NCBI GenBank assembly: GCA_050181465.1
Contig: JBFXDD010000001.1
Coordinates: 124,001-188,000, forward strand
Length of the DNA stretch: 64,000 nucleotides
Direction of reading: 5' to 3'
Origin: JACRLW01 sp050181465
Lineage (GTDB): Bacteria; Planctomycetota; UBA1135; UBA2386
Part shown: piece by piece, positions 27,372 through 35,716 of the stretch
Numbering within the stretch: the stretch's first letter is position 1
How the letters are laid out: each line of letters begins with the position of its first letter
The notes under the pieces: generated by a model
What the model was told of the DNA's origin: nothing
The model's input: the letters and a program-made list of their open reading frames with translations, nothing else
Database searches by the model: none
Translations under genes and position numbers: made by a program

Positions 27372-27522
27372 CCCGGACTACTCGTGAACGTCGTCGCGAG
27401 ATCGACGCTGGTCCACGCGCAGGAAAGAGCTGCTTCGGGCGACGATCAAGGCGCAGCCGTAACGACGCGACCGGGCATCGACTTTGGGCGATCGCAGCCG
27501 GCGTTCGCGAACGGTCCGAGCC
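27370..27522. repeat. Structured intergenic repeat, copy 3 (shortened)
   Basis: The left arm AGCCCGGACTACTCGTGAAC is well kept. The right arm GCGAACGGTCCGAGCC is decayed, and the central hairpin region has lost about 25 bases, so the copy is 153 bp instead of about 180. It fills the space between two convergent genes: the deacetylase stop lies in its left CTAG, and the TPR gene stop (27527-27529, minus strand) begins four bases after its right end. Confidence 0.8.
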
Positions 27523-27526
27523 GGGG

Positions 27527-30500
27527 TCAGCGCGGCACGCGCAACTGCCGAACGAAGTGTTGGGCTCCGGCAGCCACGCTGCTCTCGGGGAAGTCCGTCG
27601 CCAGACGATCGAGCAGCGCGGCCGCGGGATCGGGCTTGCCGACGAGGAGCTGCGCCAACGCCCCGAAGTAGAGGTGCGCGCCGTCATCCGAGCGAACGGC
27701 TGCCGTCGCCAACTCCGCTGCCTTCGCATAGTCTGCCGCGCGGATCGCGAGGATGAGACCGGCCAACTTGGCCTGCTCGCTCTGACCGAGAGCGGGCAGC
27801 GTCCCGACACGTTGGAAGGCGCGGCGATCTGCATCGACAACCTGACCGGAGCGGGCCGCGAGTTCGATCGCCAACAGCACGATCGGGTGGTCCGGCAGAT
27901 AGGTGTACACCCAGCGCAAACTCTGGAGCGCTTGCGCGGAATCACCTTCGGCCATCAACCACTTGGCGCGGAGCTCCCACAGAGTGAGGCGGACGGGGGA
28001 GGCGGCAAGACGTTCGTCCAGGATCTCCAACGCCGCGGCGCGACCCCGCAACTCGGCGAAGCGGGCGAGCGCCCGTTCGAGACCCATCTGGGAACCGGAC
28101 GACGAGTCGCGGCGAAGCGAGGCGAAGTATTCCTGATATGCAGCGACGGCCCGCATGACCCGTTCTCGGCCTCCGCTCAACACGAGCGGGCCGTTGGCTG
28201 CGATCTCGCGATCGATGATGAAGTTGATCGCCGGCGCCTTGGGCCCCTCCTGCCGAACCACTTCCTCGGCCTTGTTGCGGAGCGCTGTCTCGCGGGTCGA
28301 GTTCGGGGTTCGTGCGAGCGCCAGTTCCGCGGCGAGGAAGTAGGTGGCCAGGAAGCGATCGCGCTGCTCCGCGGGGACGGAAGACTCGATGGACTCCGCC
28401 AGCGTGAGCGCGAGGTCCGGCCGATCCAGCGAGAGCAGCAGGTCGACCTGTGGAAGGCCCACGGAACCGCTCGCCGCCGATGCCATCCAGACCCCGAGGA
28501 GTTGGTCGATCTGCTCGGTGCCTCCCAACTGCCCGAGCAACTCGCGGACGTGCGCGCGAGTGGCGACGGCGAGCATCGCCGGTGTCTGGAGTCCGGATGC
28601 CAAGAGCTCCGGCCGCACGAACTCGCTGCCGAGCCCGGCGGCGCCGAAGAGGTCGACCCCCGAGGATTCGGCGATGGATGCGATCTCGTCATACGCCGGA
28701 ACCAGCAGAGGTTCATCCCGCACGACCCCGCGCAGCAGGTCGAGCGCGACCGACGTCTGGCCCATGCGGTGGACGACCCGCGCGCGCAGCGTGCGGGCGA
28801 TCGGATCGTTCTTCGCGACCTCGAGGAGCTGCACCAGCCGCTCGATCGCGACGGTCTCGAAACCCGGGGCGTCGACGAAGGTCAACGCATCCAGGAGGAG
28901 CGCGTTCTGCTCCCGCGCGAGATTGCTGGCGGGATTGGGTAGACCGCGATCCACCCCGAGCGCGGCGGCGAGGGCGAGGGCCGACAGGTCGGACGGCACG
29001 GCCTCCAAGCGACCACGAACCCAGCCGCGCGCACGTGCGACGCCGTTGAATCGCGCAGCCAGGCACGCCGACACCAAGTCGTTGACATCCGATTCCCAGT
29101 AACTGTTGGCGGCGTCGACCTCGCGGCCGTCGGCGAGTTGGAGCAAAGTCAGTTCACGACTCGCCTCCTGGCCATCCGGGAAAGCCAACGCGGCGATGAG
29201 ATGTCGCTCGGCCTTGTTGGCCATGTGCAGTTGCATCGCCAGCCGTCCGGCCAACAAGAAGTGCTGACCGTTTCGCTTGGGGCGGTGCACGTCTTCGGTG
29301 AGGACCGGCGTGATCACGAGGTAGGCGAGCGCCGGATGCCGAGCGGCGCGCAGGTCTTGCGCCATCTGGGTGAGGGCGCCGGTGTCCTCGGCATGCAGGA
29401 CGACGAACTGATTCACCAGCGGGCCGAGAATCGCGGGATCCTCGGTCGTCCGGGCGGTGATCGCGACCAGTCGCGCGAAGGAGTTCGCGAAGGTCGTCGG
29501 ATCCCGCGCGATGGAAGTGCCGCTCACGCGCGAGAGGGCACGCTGAGCGTCTTCGAGCTGTCCCAGCCGCTCGTAGACGTCGGCCACGGCCAGCATCGCG
29601 TCCGGATCCTCGTTGAAGCTCTGTTCGACCGTGGCGGCGAGGTGACGTGCGACGCCGAGTTGACCCTCCGCTGCGGCGATGCGCAGCAAGTCCGCAGCGA
29701 TCGCACCGTCACGTCGACCGGTGAGCAAGAGGTCCACCAGCAGGTCGTCGTGCGATGCCTTGATCGCTTGGCGCGCCAAGCGAAGGTCGACCAGGGCTTC
29801 CTCGTGACCGGGGTGGAACGCCAAGTAGTCGCGGGCCGCGCGTTCCGCGCCGGCGCCGTCACCCAACGCGAGTTGGGCTTGAACCAGGAGGTGGCGCGGC
29901 CAACGCGCCCAAGGGATGCGACGGGTCGCGACGTCCGCGCAGTTGCGAGCGATGTCCGGTCGATTGCGTGCGAGAGCTTCCTCCGCGATCAGCGGCAGGA
30001 TCTCGTCCGAGGCGTCCGCGGGCAGGAGCTGTCCGAGCTGGATGCAACGCTCCAGGAGCGACCGCGCATCGCGGGAACTCCCCTTGTATTGCTCGTTGCG
30101 CAGCGTGGCCTCGACGCGGAGAACCTCTTCGTTCTGGTTGTCCACGCGCCGCGCGGAACGCACGTCGATGAGCGCACTCGCCGGATCGTTGCCCTCGATG
30201 TGGAAGTACGACTGTTCGAGGTAGCGTCGGGGATTCGTCGGCTCGAGCGCCGCGAGCGTGCGATTGATCGACTCGAAGAACTGCGGCCCCCAGTTCTGCA
30301 GGCGCGCGATCGCGACTCGTTCCTCCAGGACCTGAATTCGCCGACCCACCACGATGGAGTCCGCACCGAGCCGGCGCAGTTGATCGTCGTACATCCCGAG
30401 GTATCGCATCGCGCCGCCGAAGTCTTCGCGCGCGCGGGCTTCCATCGCGAAGATCCAGGATGCAGCCGGCTCGAGCACGATGCGCTGGTCGTCGACCACA

Positions 30501-31567
30501 CTGCGCACTTCTTCGGCGAGTTCCCCCAGCTCGTCTCCGCGACCGAGCGCATTCAGCGCACGCGCCTTCGCGAGGTAGACCTCCTGGATACGACCGTCGA
30601 TCGAGCCTTCGTCGAGTCGCGCCTTCCAGGTGCCGGGCGGCAGGTAGCTGTCGGCGACCGCGATCACGGCTCGATAGCGTTCGCGACCGAGGTGGAGTTC
30701 GAGCAGATCCGTCGCCGCGGTCACCGACTCCGTATCGCGGAATCGCAGGAGATACAGCTCGCCGAGCCATTGACGGTCGTCGTCGCGAAGACCCTCGCGC
30801 AGGGCGAAGGCGACGCCGCGAAACGCGGTGATCGGCGCGTCCGGCTGCTCGAGCGAACGTCGGTAGTACGACTGCGAACGCTGGATGAGGCCGTGGATCT
30901 CATCCATCGAGTGTTGCTCGAGGATCGCCGACAGGAGTTCTCGCCGGGTGGTGCGGACGATCTCGCGGAAGCGATCGAGGCTGAGCGATGCCAGCGGGTC
31001 GCGTGGGTCGCGGTAGAGCCAGGAACGCAGCGCCGCGATCGCTTCGTTCGCGGTCTTCGGATCCAGGCCCGAGCGCAATCGCGCGAGCAGATCCGCGATC
31101 ATCGGCTGATACAGGGCTTGGCATGCATCGCCGGCCAGACCGAGCACCGCACCGTCGTCGGGGTGGGCGACCAGGAACGCATCGGCGAGCGACAGGGCGG
31201 ACTCGGCCTCGTCGGCGAGAATCGAGAAGCGGATCTCCTCACGCGAGAGGTCGAGGTCCTCGGGTTGGATCTCGCGGAGCTTGCGGACGTCGCGCAGGGC
31301 GAGACGCCAATTCCCGGCACCCTCGTGCGCGGTCCAGCGCAGGGCCAGGAGTTCCTTCCGGATCGTCACCGGCGCGTTCGGCCCGAGCGACGCCTCGTTG
31401 AGGTCGAGCAGTCGGATGCAGTCCGTGAAGCGACCCGCATCGAAGTCCTTCCGCGCGGCGGCGATGTGCTTCTCGGGTCCCGAGAACCCCAGGGCGGCAT
31501 AGCCGAGGGTGAACGCGACCACGAGGATCACACAGCCGAGCAGGATCTGAAGTGAACGTCGGACCAT
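27527..31567 (-). CDS. Very large TPR-repeat membrane protein
   Basis: A 1346-residue protein with one N-terminal membrane anchor (about 5-27, LQILLGCVILVVAFTLGYAAL). The remainder is almost wholly helical and appears to be divergent TPR or solenoid repeats (for example HIAAARKDFDAGRFTDCIRLL near the N-terminus and AEQSEQAKLAGLILAIR-like units near the C-terminus). No enzyme motif was found. It is the last gene of a minus-strand operon behind the sigma-54 response regulator, with a 12-base gap. Exosortase loci often carry a large TPR lipoprotein (PrsT type). This protein could be its counterpart, but it has an uncleaved anchor rather than a lipobox, so I leave it unnamed. Confidence 0.75.
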   Translation of the reverse strand: MVRRSLQILLGCVILVVAFTLGYAALGFSGPEKHIAAARKDFDAGRFTDCIRLLDLNEASLGPNAPVTIRKELLALRWTAHEGAGNWRLALRDVRKLREIQPEDLDLSREEIRFSILADEAESALSLADAFLVAHPDDGAVLGLAGDACQALYQPMIADLLARLRSGLDPKTANEAIAALRSWLYRDPRDPLASLSLDRFREIVRTTRRELLSAILEQHSMDEIHGLIQRSQSYYRRSLEQPDAPITAFRGVAFALREGLRDDDRQWLGELYLLRFRDTESVTAATDLLELHLGRERYRAVIAVADSYLPPGTWKARLDEGSIDGRIQEVYLAKARALNALGRGDELGELAEEVRSVVDDQRIVLEPAASWIFAMEARAREDFGGAMRYLGMYDDQLRRLGADSIVVGRRIQVLEERVAIARLQNWGPQFFESINRTLAALEPTNPRRYLEQSYFHIEGNDPASALIDVRSARRVDNQNEEVLRVEATLRNEQYKGSSRDARSLLERCIQLGQLLPADASDEILPLIAEEALARNRPDIARNCADVATRRIPWARWPRHLLVQAQLALGDGAGAERAARDYLAFHPGHEEALVDLRLARQAIKASHDDLLVDLLLTGRRDGAIAADLLRIAAAEGQLGVARHLAATVEQSFNEDPDAMLAVADVYERLGQLEDAQRALSRVSGTSIARDPTTFANSFARLVAITARTTEDPAILGPLVNQFVVLHAEDTGALTQMAQDLRAARHPALAYLVITPVLTEDVHRPKRNGQHFLLAGRLAMQLHMANKAERHLIAALAFPDGQEASRELTLLQLADGREVDAANSYWESDVNDLVSACLAARFNGVARARGWVRGRLEAVPSDLSALALAAALGVDRGLPNPASNLAREQNALLLDALTFVDAPGFETVAIERLVQLLEVAKNDPIARTLRARVVHRMGQTSVALDLLRGVVRDEPLLVPAYDEIASIAESSGVDLFGAAGLGSEFVRPELLASGLQTPAMLAVATRAHVRELLGQLGGTEQIDQLLGVWMASAASGSVGLPQVDLLLSLDRPDLALTLAESIESSVPAEQRDRFLATYFLAAELALARTPNSTRETALRNKAEEVVRQEGPKAPAINFIIDREIAANGPLVLSGGRERVMRAVAAYQEYFASLRRDSSSGSQMGLERALARFAELRGRAAALEILDERLAASPVRLTLWELRAKWLMAEGDSAQALQSLRWVYTYLPDHPIVLLAIELAARSGQVVDADRRAFQRVGTLPALGQSEQAKLAGLILAIRAADYAKAAELATAAVRSDDGAHLYFGALAQLLVGKPDPAAALLDRLATDFPESSVAAGAQHFVRQLRVPR

Positions 31568-31579
31568 GTTCCGTGGATG

Positions 31580-32989
31580 TTAGCGCCTGGGCTGCTGGGG
31601 TTGAGAGCGACGATCCTTGATGCCCAGTCGCCGCATCTTGGCAAACAGCGTGCTCCGGTTGATCCCGAGGCTGTTCGCCGCCAGCTCGCGATTGCCACCG
31701 AAGTGTTCGAGCGCGCGCTCGATCAAACTACGTTCGGGGCCTTCCAGCGCGAGCTTCAAGGGCAAGAGGTGGGCACCTTCGGGAAGGATCGCTCCGGGTG
31801 CGTCCTGGGCCGTCGGGATTCCGATCGCGAGGTCGGGCGGCAGATCGGCCACGTCGATTTCCTCACCCTCGCACAGAACGACCGCCCGCTCGACCACGTT
31901 CTCCAGTTGCCGCACGTTGCCGGGCCAGGGAGCGCACTGCAGCACCGCGAGCGCCTCCTTGGTGAAGCCGCGAACCGGTCGACGAAGCTCGGTGCGGAGA
32001 CGGCCGAGGAAGAGATCCGCGAGCAGCGGGATGTCGCTTCGTCGCTCGCGCAACGGCGGCATGTCGATGGTGATGACGTGAATCCGATAGAAGAGGTCTT
32101 CACGGAAGCGGCCGGCCTTGACCTCCTCGCCCAGATCCACGTTGGTCGCGAGCACCACCCGAACATCCACCGGGATCGACCGTGAGTCGCCGACTCGTTC
32201 GACGACGCGATCCTGTAAGACACGGAGCAAGCGCACCTGGAGTCCCGGCGATGCGGTCCCGATCTCGTCGAGGAAGATCGTGCCGCCACGTGCCGCTTCG
32301 AACTTGCCGGCTCGATCGCGGATGGCTCCCGTGAATGCGCCCTTCACGTGCCCGAACAACTCGGACTCGAGCAGGGTCTCGGGGAGTGCTCCGCAGTTCA
32401 CTTCGACGAAGGGCCCGTTCGACCGATCGGAGGCGCGATGGATGGCCCGCGCCAAGAGGGTCTTGCCCGTCCCCGACTCACCGGTCAGCAACACGGTCGA
32501 TCGACTCGGTGCAACCGCTTCGATGGTCTTCTTGATCCGGACCATCCGTGGATCACTCGACACCAGGCGATCGAACTTGCCGCGGTCGCCCAGCGCCTTG
32601 CGAAGCGAGTGGTTCTCGCGCACGAGGCGGTTCCCTTCGAGCGCGCGTTCGACCGCCAGTGCCAACTGCTCGCGGGTGAACGGCTTGCAGAGGAAGTCGC
32701 GCGCGCCGGCGCGGAGGGCTTCCACCGCGTCCTCGACCGTCCCGAAGGCTGCCGTGAAGATCACGGCAGCGTCGCAGCCGGCTTCCCCGAGCACGCGGAA
32801 CCAGTCGGAACCGCAGAGCCCGGGGAGGTGCCAGTCGGCGATCACGAGGTCGAAGTCGTGATCCGCGAGGGCTGCGAGCGCCGCATCGGCGCCCAAGGCC
32901 CGCACCATGTCCGCACCCTGACCGCGCAGAGCTTCGGCCAGCGCGGCCGCGGTCTCGGGATCGGGGTCCGCAAGGAGGATGTCGGGCAT
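31580..32989 (-). CDS. Sigma-54-dependent response regulator (NtrC family, PrsR-like)
   Basis: A 469-residue three-domain activator. The receiver domain (1-120) has an intact phosphoacceptor Asp52 in LVIADWHLPG, Thr in VIFTAAFG and Lys in FLCKPF. The AAA+ domain (about 140-380) has Walker A GESGTGKT, the sigma-54-contact loop GAFTGA and Walker B GTIFLDEIG. A Fis-type helix-turn-helix (HFGGNRELAANSLGINRST) lies near the C-terminus. In exosortase/PEP-CTERM systems a regulator of this type (PrsR) acts with RpoN, so control of the promoter at 16.7 kb is a reasonable inference. The gene lies 27 bases after the kinase-like gene. Confidence 0.9.
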   Translation of the reverse strand: MPDILLADPDPETAAALAEALRGQGADMVRALGADAALAALADHDFDLVIADWHLPGLCGSDWFRVLGEAGCDAAVIFTAAFGTVEDAVEALRAGARDFLCKPFTREQLALAVERALEGNRLVRENHSLRKALGDRGKFDRLVSSDPRMVRIKKTIEAVAPSRSTVLLTGESGTGKTLLARAIHRASDRSNGPFVEVNCGALPETLLESELFGHVKGAFTGAIRDRAGKFEAARGGTIFLDEIGTASPGLQVRLLRVLQDRVVERVGDSRSIPVDVRVVLATNVDLGEEVKAGRFREDLFYRIHVITIDMPPLRERRSDIPLLADLFLGRLRTELRRPVRGFTKEALAVLQCAPWPGNVRQLENVVERAVVLCEGEEIDVADLPPDLAIGIPTAQDAPGAILPEGAHLLPLKLALEGPERSLIERALEHFGGNRELAANSLGINRSTLFAKMRRLGIKDRRSQPQQPRR

Positions 32990-33016
32990 GGAGCGTCCGG
33001 AAAACCGGACACTCCG

Positions 33017-34081
33017 CTATCGAGCCGCTCCGTCCCGCTGGTTGAGGCCGACGTCGGAGCGCGGCACGCGAAATCGCATTTCCAGGCTGCCGTCGGAGCG
33101 TCGGCGGGCCGTGGCCGTGCCGCCGTAGGACCGCAGGCGGCCGTGCGCCAGGAAGAGCGTGAGACCGTGTGGGCTGCCGCGGAGTGCGCGCTGCACGTGG
33201 TAGGGACGGAACAACTCGGCGACCCGCAGGCCGACGCCGACCCCAAGGGCGAAGCGCAGATCGAGCCGCGAACTGCGGCGACCGCGCCAGAGGCGAAGGC
33301 CCAATCGTCGCGACGGTCCCGTCAGCGCGAGTGCGCACGACAGCAACGGACCGAGGATCTCGGCGAGTTCCGCGGCGGGAACGGCGACCTCGACCGACGT
33401 CAGGCGTCGCACTCGAATACGGTCGCGATCGGCTTGTGGGAGTCGCCGCAGCTCGTCCGCGAGCACGACCGCCAGATCGGTCCGCGGCAGAGTGCCGGCG
33501 ACATCCCGCGACCGAGTCAGCGCCCTCATCCGGTCGAGGACCGCTTGCGCGCGCTCCAATGCGTGCGTCGCTGCGGTGGCGTAGCCCTGAGTCACCGCGT
33601 CGTGCGCCGCGGTCGCGCCAAGCAACTGCACGTTGCCCAGCGCCGCCAGCACCGGATTGTTCAGTTCGTCGGCGAGGCCCGCGACGAGGTCCTCGAACAG
33701 TTCGGGACCGACGACCTCGAGCGGCGCACGCGCCCGCGCCAGCAAACCTAGCAGCGCTGTCGCATCGAGCGGCGCTGGGACGACGCGGGCCGCGAGTCGG
33801 CGAGCGAGAGCACTCGCGCGCAGGTCGTCCGCCGGATCGACGGCGACGACAATGGCGCACTGCGGTGCCGAACTTCGCAACACCGCCAGAGCTCCGACGG
33901 TCTCGGCGTTCGGCAGTCCGTCGACGAGCATCACCTCGGGTTCGAAGTCGACCAGTTCGACGAAACCGGAGGCAAGGTCGGCGAGGGGCAGGAACTCCAC
34001 CGGCTCGGCCAACGACGCCACCAGATCCGGTAGCGTCGAGTCGCGGCGCAGGAGCGCAGCCAAGCGGTGGGGAAGGGCCAT
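33017..34081 (-). CDS. Degenerate histidine-kinase-like protein with pseudo-receiver domain
   Basis: A 354-residue cytoplasmic protein. Residues about 23-117 resemble a receiver fold (VMLVDGLPN; CAIVVAVDPAD). Residues about 125-190 resemble a HisKA dimerisation helix, but the H-box reads LADELNNPVLAAL where active kinases have LAHELNNP. Asp138 (codon GAC, 33668-33670 on the plus strand) replaces the phosphoacceptor His. The C-terminal ATPase region lacks a clear N-box and D-x-G-x-G, while a G2-like GSPHGLTLFLAHGRLRSYGG remains. I chose ATG 34081 because upstream sequence is low-complexity Arg/Pro. It precedes the response regulator by 27 bases and may be a signalling scaffold or phosphatase-like partner rather than a kinase. 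Confidence 0.7.
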   Translation of the reverse strand: MALPHRLAALLRRDSTLPDLVASLAEPVEFLPLADLASGFVELVDFEPEVMLVDGLPNAETVGALAVLRSSAPQCAIVVAVDPADDLRASALARRLAARVVPAPLDATALLGLLARARAPLEVVGPELFEDLVAGLADELNNPVLAALGNVQLLGATAAHDAVTQGYATAATHALERAQAVLDRMRALTRSRDVAGTLPRTDLAVVLADELRRLPQADRDRIRVRRLTSVEVAVPAAELAEILGPLLSCALALTGPSRRLGLRLWRGRRSSRLDLRFALGVGVGLRVAELFRPYHVQRALRGSPHGLTLFLAHGRLRSYGGTATARRRSDGSLEMRFRVPRSDVGLNQRDGAAR

Positions 34082-34263
34082 CGGCGGACATCTTGCCGCG
34101 GCCGCGGCGGAGTGCGAGCCGAAGCTCGACCCAAGCGCCAAGCGCGGTGGGCCGCGGCGGCGCGGGCGCCGCACGGGGGATCCCGACGATCGGCGGCTCG
34201 ATTCGGGAAGGCCGCGCGAATCTCGGGGCAGTCGGCCGATGCGATCGGCCGATCACGACCTCG

Positions 34264-34635
34264 ATGGACACGGAGCCGACGACGATCGTCGCGCGGAACT
34301 CGCCGCCACGGGCCGCCGGGCAGCGGCCGCCGACCCTGGAACTCCTGATGGGGGACGCCTCGCCCTCGCGACGTGGCGGAGCGATCGCCCTGGCGCGTCG
34401 CTGGCGAGGCGTGCTCGCCGACGCGCCCTTCCGCTTCCCGAACGCGGCAACGGTCGAACTGCCGGGACGGCAGCTCGACGCGACGAGGTCGTCCCACCCG
34501 ACCGCGACCCTTCGTCGCGCCACGGTCCATTCGCCCTTCGGTGCACGATCTCGGCGATTCGATCGCACGTCTCGCTGGCTCACGGCCATCGGCTTGGCAC
34601 TCGCGAGTTGGTTGTTGTGGGTGTCGTGCCGATGA
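34264..34635 (+). CDS. Hypothetical small protein with C-terminal membrane segment
   Basis: A 123-residue reading frame with strongly GC-biased third codon positions, like neighbouring genes. The first 100 residues are Arg/Pro/Ser-rich and probably disordered. Residues about 104-120 form one hydrophobic segment (WLTAIGLALASWLLWV) ended by SCR, a tail-anchor-like topology. I recognise no family. It lies 182 bases from the divergent kinase-like gene and 88 bases before the GT2 gene. The 34082-34263 stretch holds nothing I recognise. It could be a spurious frame in GC-rich DNA. Confidence 0.4.
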   Translation: MDTEPTTIVARNSPPRAAGQRPPTLELLMGDASPSRRGGAIALARRWRGVLADAPFRFPNAATVELPGRQLDATRSSHPTATLRRATVHSPFGARSRRFDRTSRWLTAIGLALASWLLWVSCR

Positions 34636-34723
34636 AGCACGTCGCGAAGTGGCGGCACTCGCCGTTCATCGCGCTATCTTCCCGACGAGTGCAGCGCACC
34701 GTTTCGCCAGGAATCCGACGGCA

Positions 34724-35716
34724 ATGAAGTCCGATGCGGCCGCGAGTCCGCGCACCCAACGCGAAGAGCTCGAACTCTCCGTCGTCGTCCCGCTCTTGAA
34801 CGAGGTGCAGAACGTGATCGCGCTGCATGACTCGCTCACGCGCGTGCTCCGATCCCACGGCAAGAGCTACGAGATCTTGTTCATCGACGACGGCAGTACC
34901 GACGGCACGCGAGATGTTCTCCGCCGACTGGCCGCTGCCGATCCGCATCTGCGAGTTTTCCTGTTCCGCAAGAACTTCGGGCAGACGGCCGCCATGGCGC
35001 AGGGCTTCACCGCCGCCCGCGGTCGCCAAGTCGTCTCGATGGACGGCGACCTCCAGAACGATCCTGCCGACATCCCGCGCCTCCTCGAGCGGCTCGACAG
35101 CGGTTACGACATCGTGTGCGGCTGGCGTCGTCATCGCAAAGACGCGATGGTGACTCGACTGCTGCCCTCGATGCTGGCGAATCAACTGATCCGGTGGGCG
35201 ACCGGCGTGCCGATCCACGATACCGGGTGTTCGCTGAAGGCCTACCGGAGCTGGGTCGTGCGCAACCTGAACCTGTACTCCGACATGCACCGCTTCATCG
35301 CCGCATTGGGTGCCGGCCTCGGTGCGCGCATCACCGAGGTTCCGGTGCGGCACCATCCGCGGCGCTACGGTCGCAGCAAGTACGGTCTGAGTCGGGTGCT
35401 CCGCGTCGTCTTGGACCTGATCGTCATCAAGATGCTGATCCAGTTCTCGGCCCACCCGATTCGCTGGTTCGGCATCCTCTCCTTGCCGCTCTTCTTCGCC
35501 GGGACGCTCCTGGCGCTGATCGCCGTCGTGAAGCTCGACCACGGAACCTGGGAGTTCATCGCCGACTACGACAACCTCTACATGTCCGGTGCCGCGATCG
35601 TCGCACTCTTGACCCTCAACGTGTTCATGCTCGGGTTCCTGGCCGAGTTGCAATCCAAGGTCACACGCTTCTTCGGCCGTCGCATCGGCTTCAACGCGGC
35701 GGAGGCGACTCGATGA
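34724..35716 (+). CDS. Polyprenyl-phosphate-type glycosyltransferase family 2
   Basis: A 330-residue GT2 enzyme of the DPM1/ArnC/GtrB kind. The GT-A domain (about 20-235) shows SVVVPLLNEVQNV, FIDDGSTDGT, the metal-binding motif in SMDGDLQNDPADIP (DGD) and the PVRHHPRRYGRSKYG region typical of the family. Two transmembrane segments follow (about 245-268 and 287-311). Such enzymes load a sugar onto undecaprenyl phosphate at the inner membrane. The stop overlaps the start of the next gene (ATGA at 35713-35716), whose N-terminal half is a paralogue of this protein. Confidence 0.88.
   Translation: MKSDAAASPRTQREELELSVVVPLLNEVQNVIALHDSLTRVLRSHGKSYEILFIDDGSTDGTRDVLRRLAAADPHLRVFLFRKNFGQTAAMAQGFTAARGRQVVSMDGDLQNDPADIPRLLERLDSGYDIVCGWRRHRKDAMVTRLLPSMLANQLIRWATGVPIHDTGCSLKAYRSWVVRNLNLYSDMHRFIAALGAGLGARITEVPVRHHPRRYGRSKYGLSRVLRVVLDLIVIKMLIQFSAHPIRWFGILSLPLFFAGTLLALIAVVKLDHGTWEFIADYDNLYMSGAAIVALLTLNVFMLGFLAELQSKVTRFFGRRIGFNAAEATR

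Noticed and set aside
29138..31555. An 805-residue open frame on the plus strand
   Set aside because: It is the antisense of the TPR protein gene, with low-complexity Arg/Glu/Val composition and no recognisable domain.
34264..34635. A PEP-CTERM-type exosortase substrate
   Set aside because: The hydrophobic tail is not preceded by a PEP-like motif, there is no signal peptide and only one basic residue follows the TM segment.
32553..34658. A 701-residue open frame on the minus strand
   Set aside because: It overlaps the response regulator and kinase-like genes in another frame and is Arg/Pro/Ala-rich without motifs.
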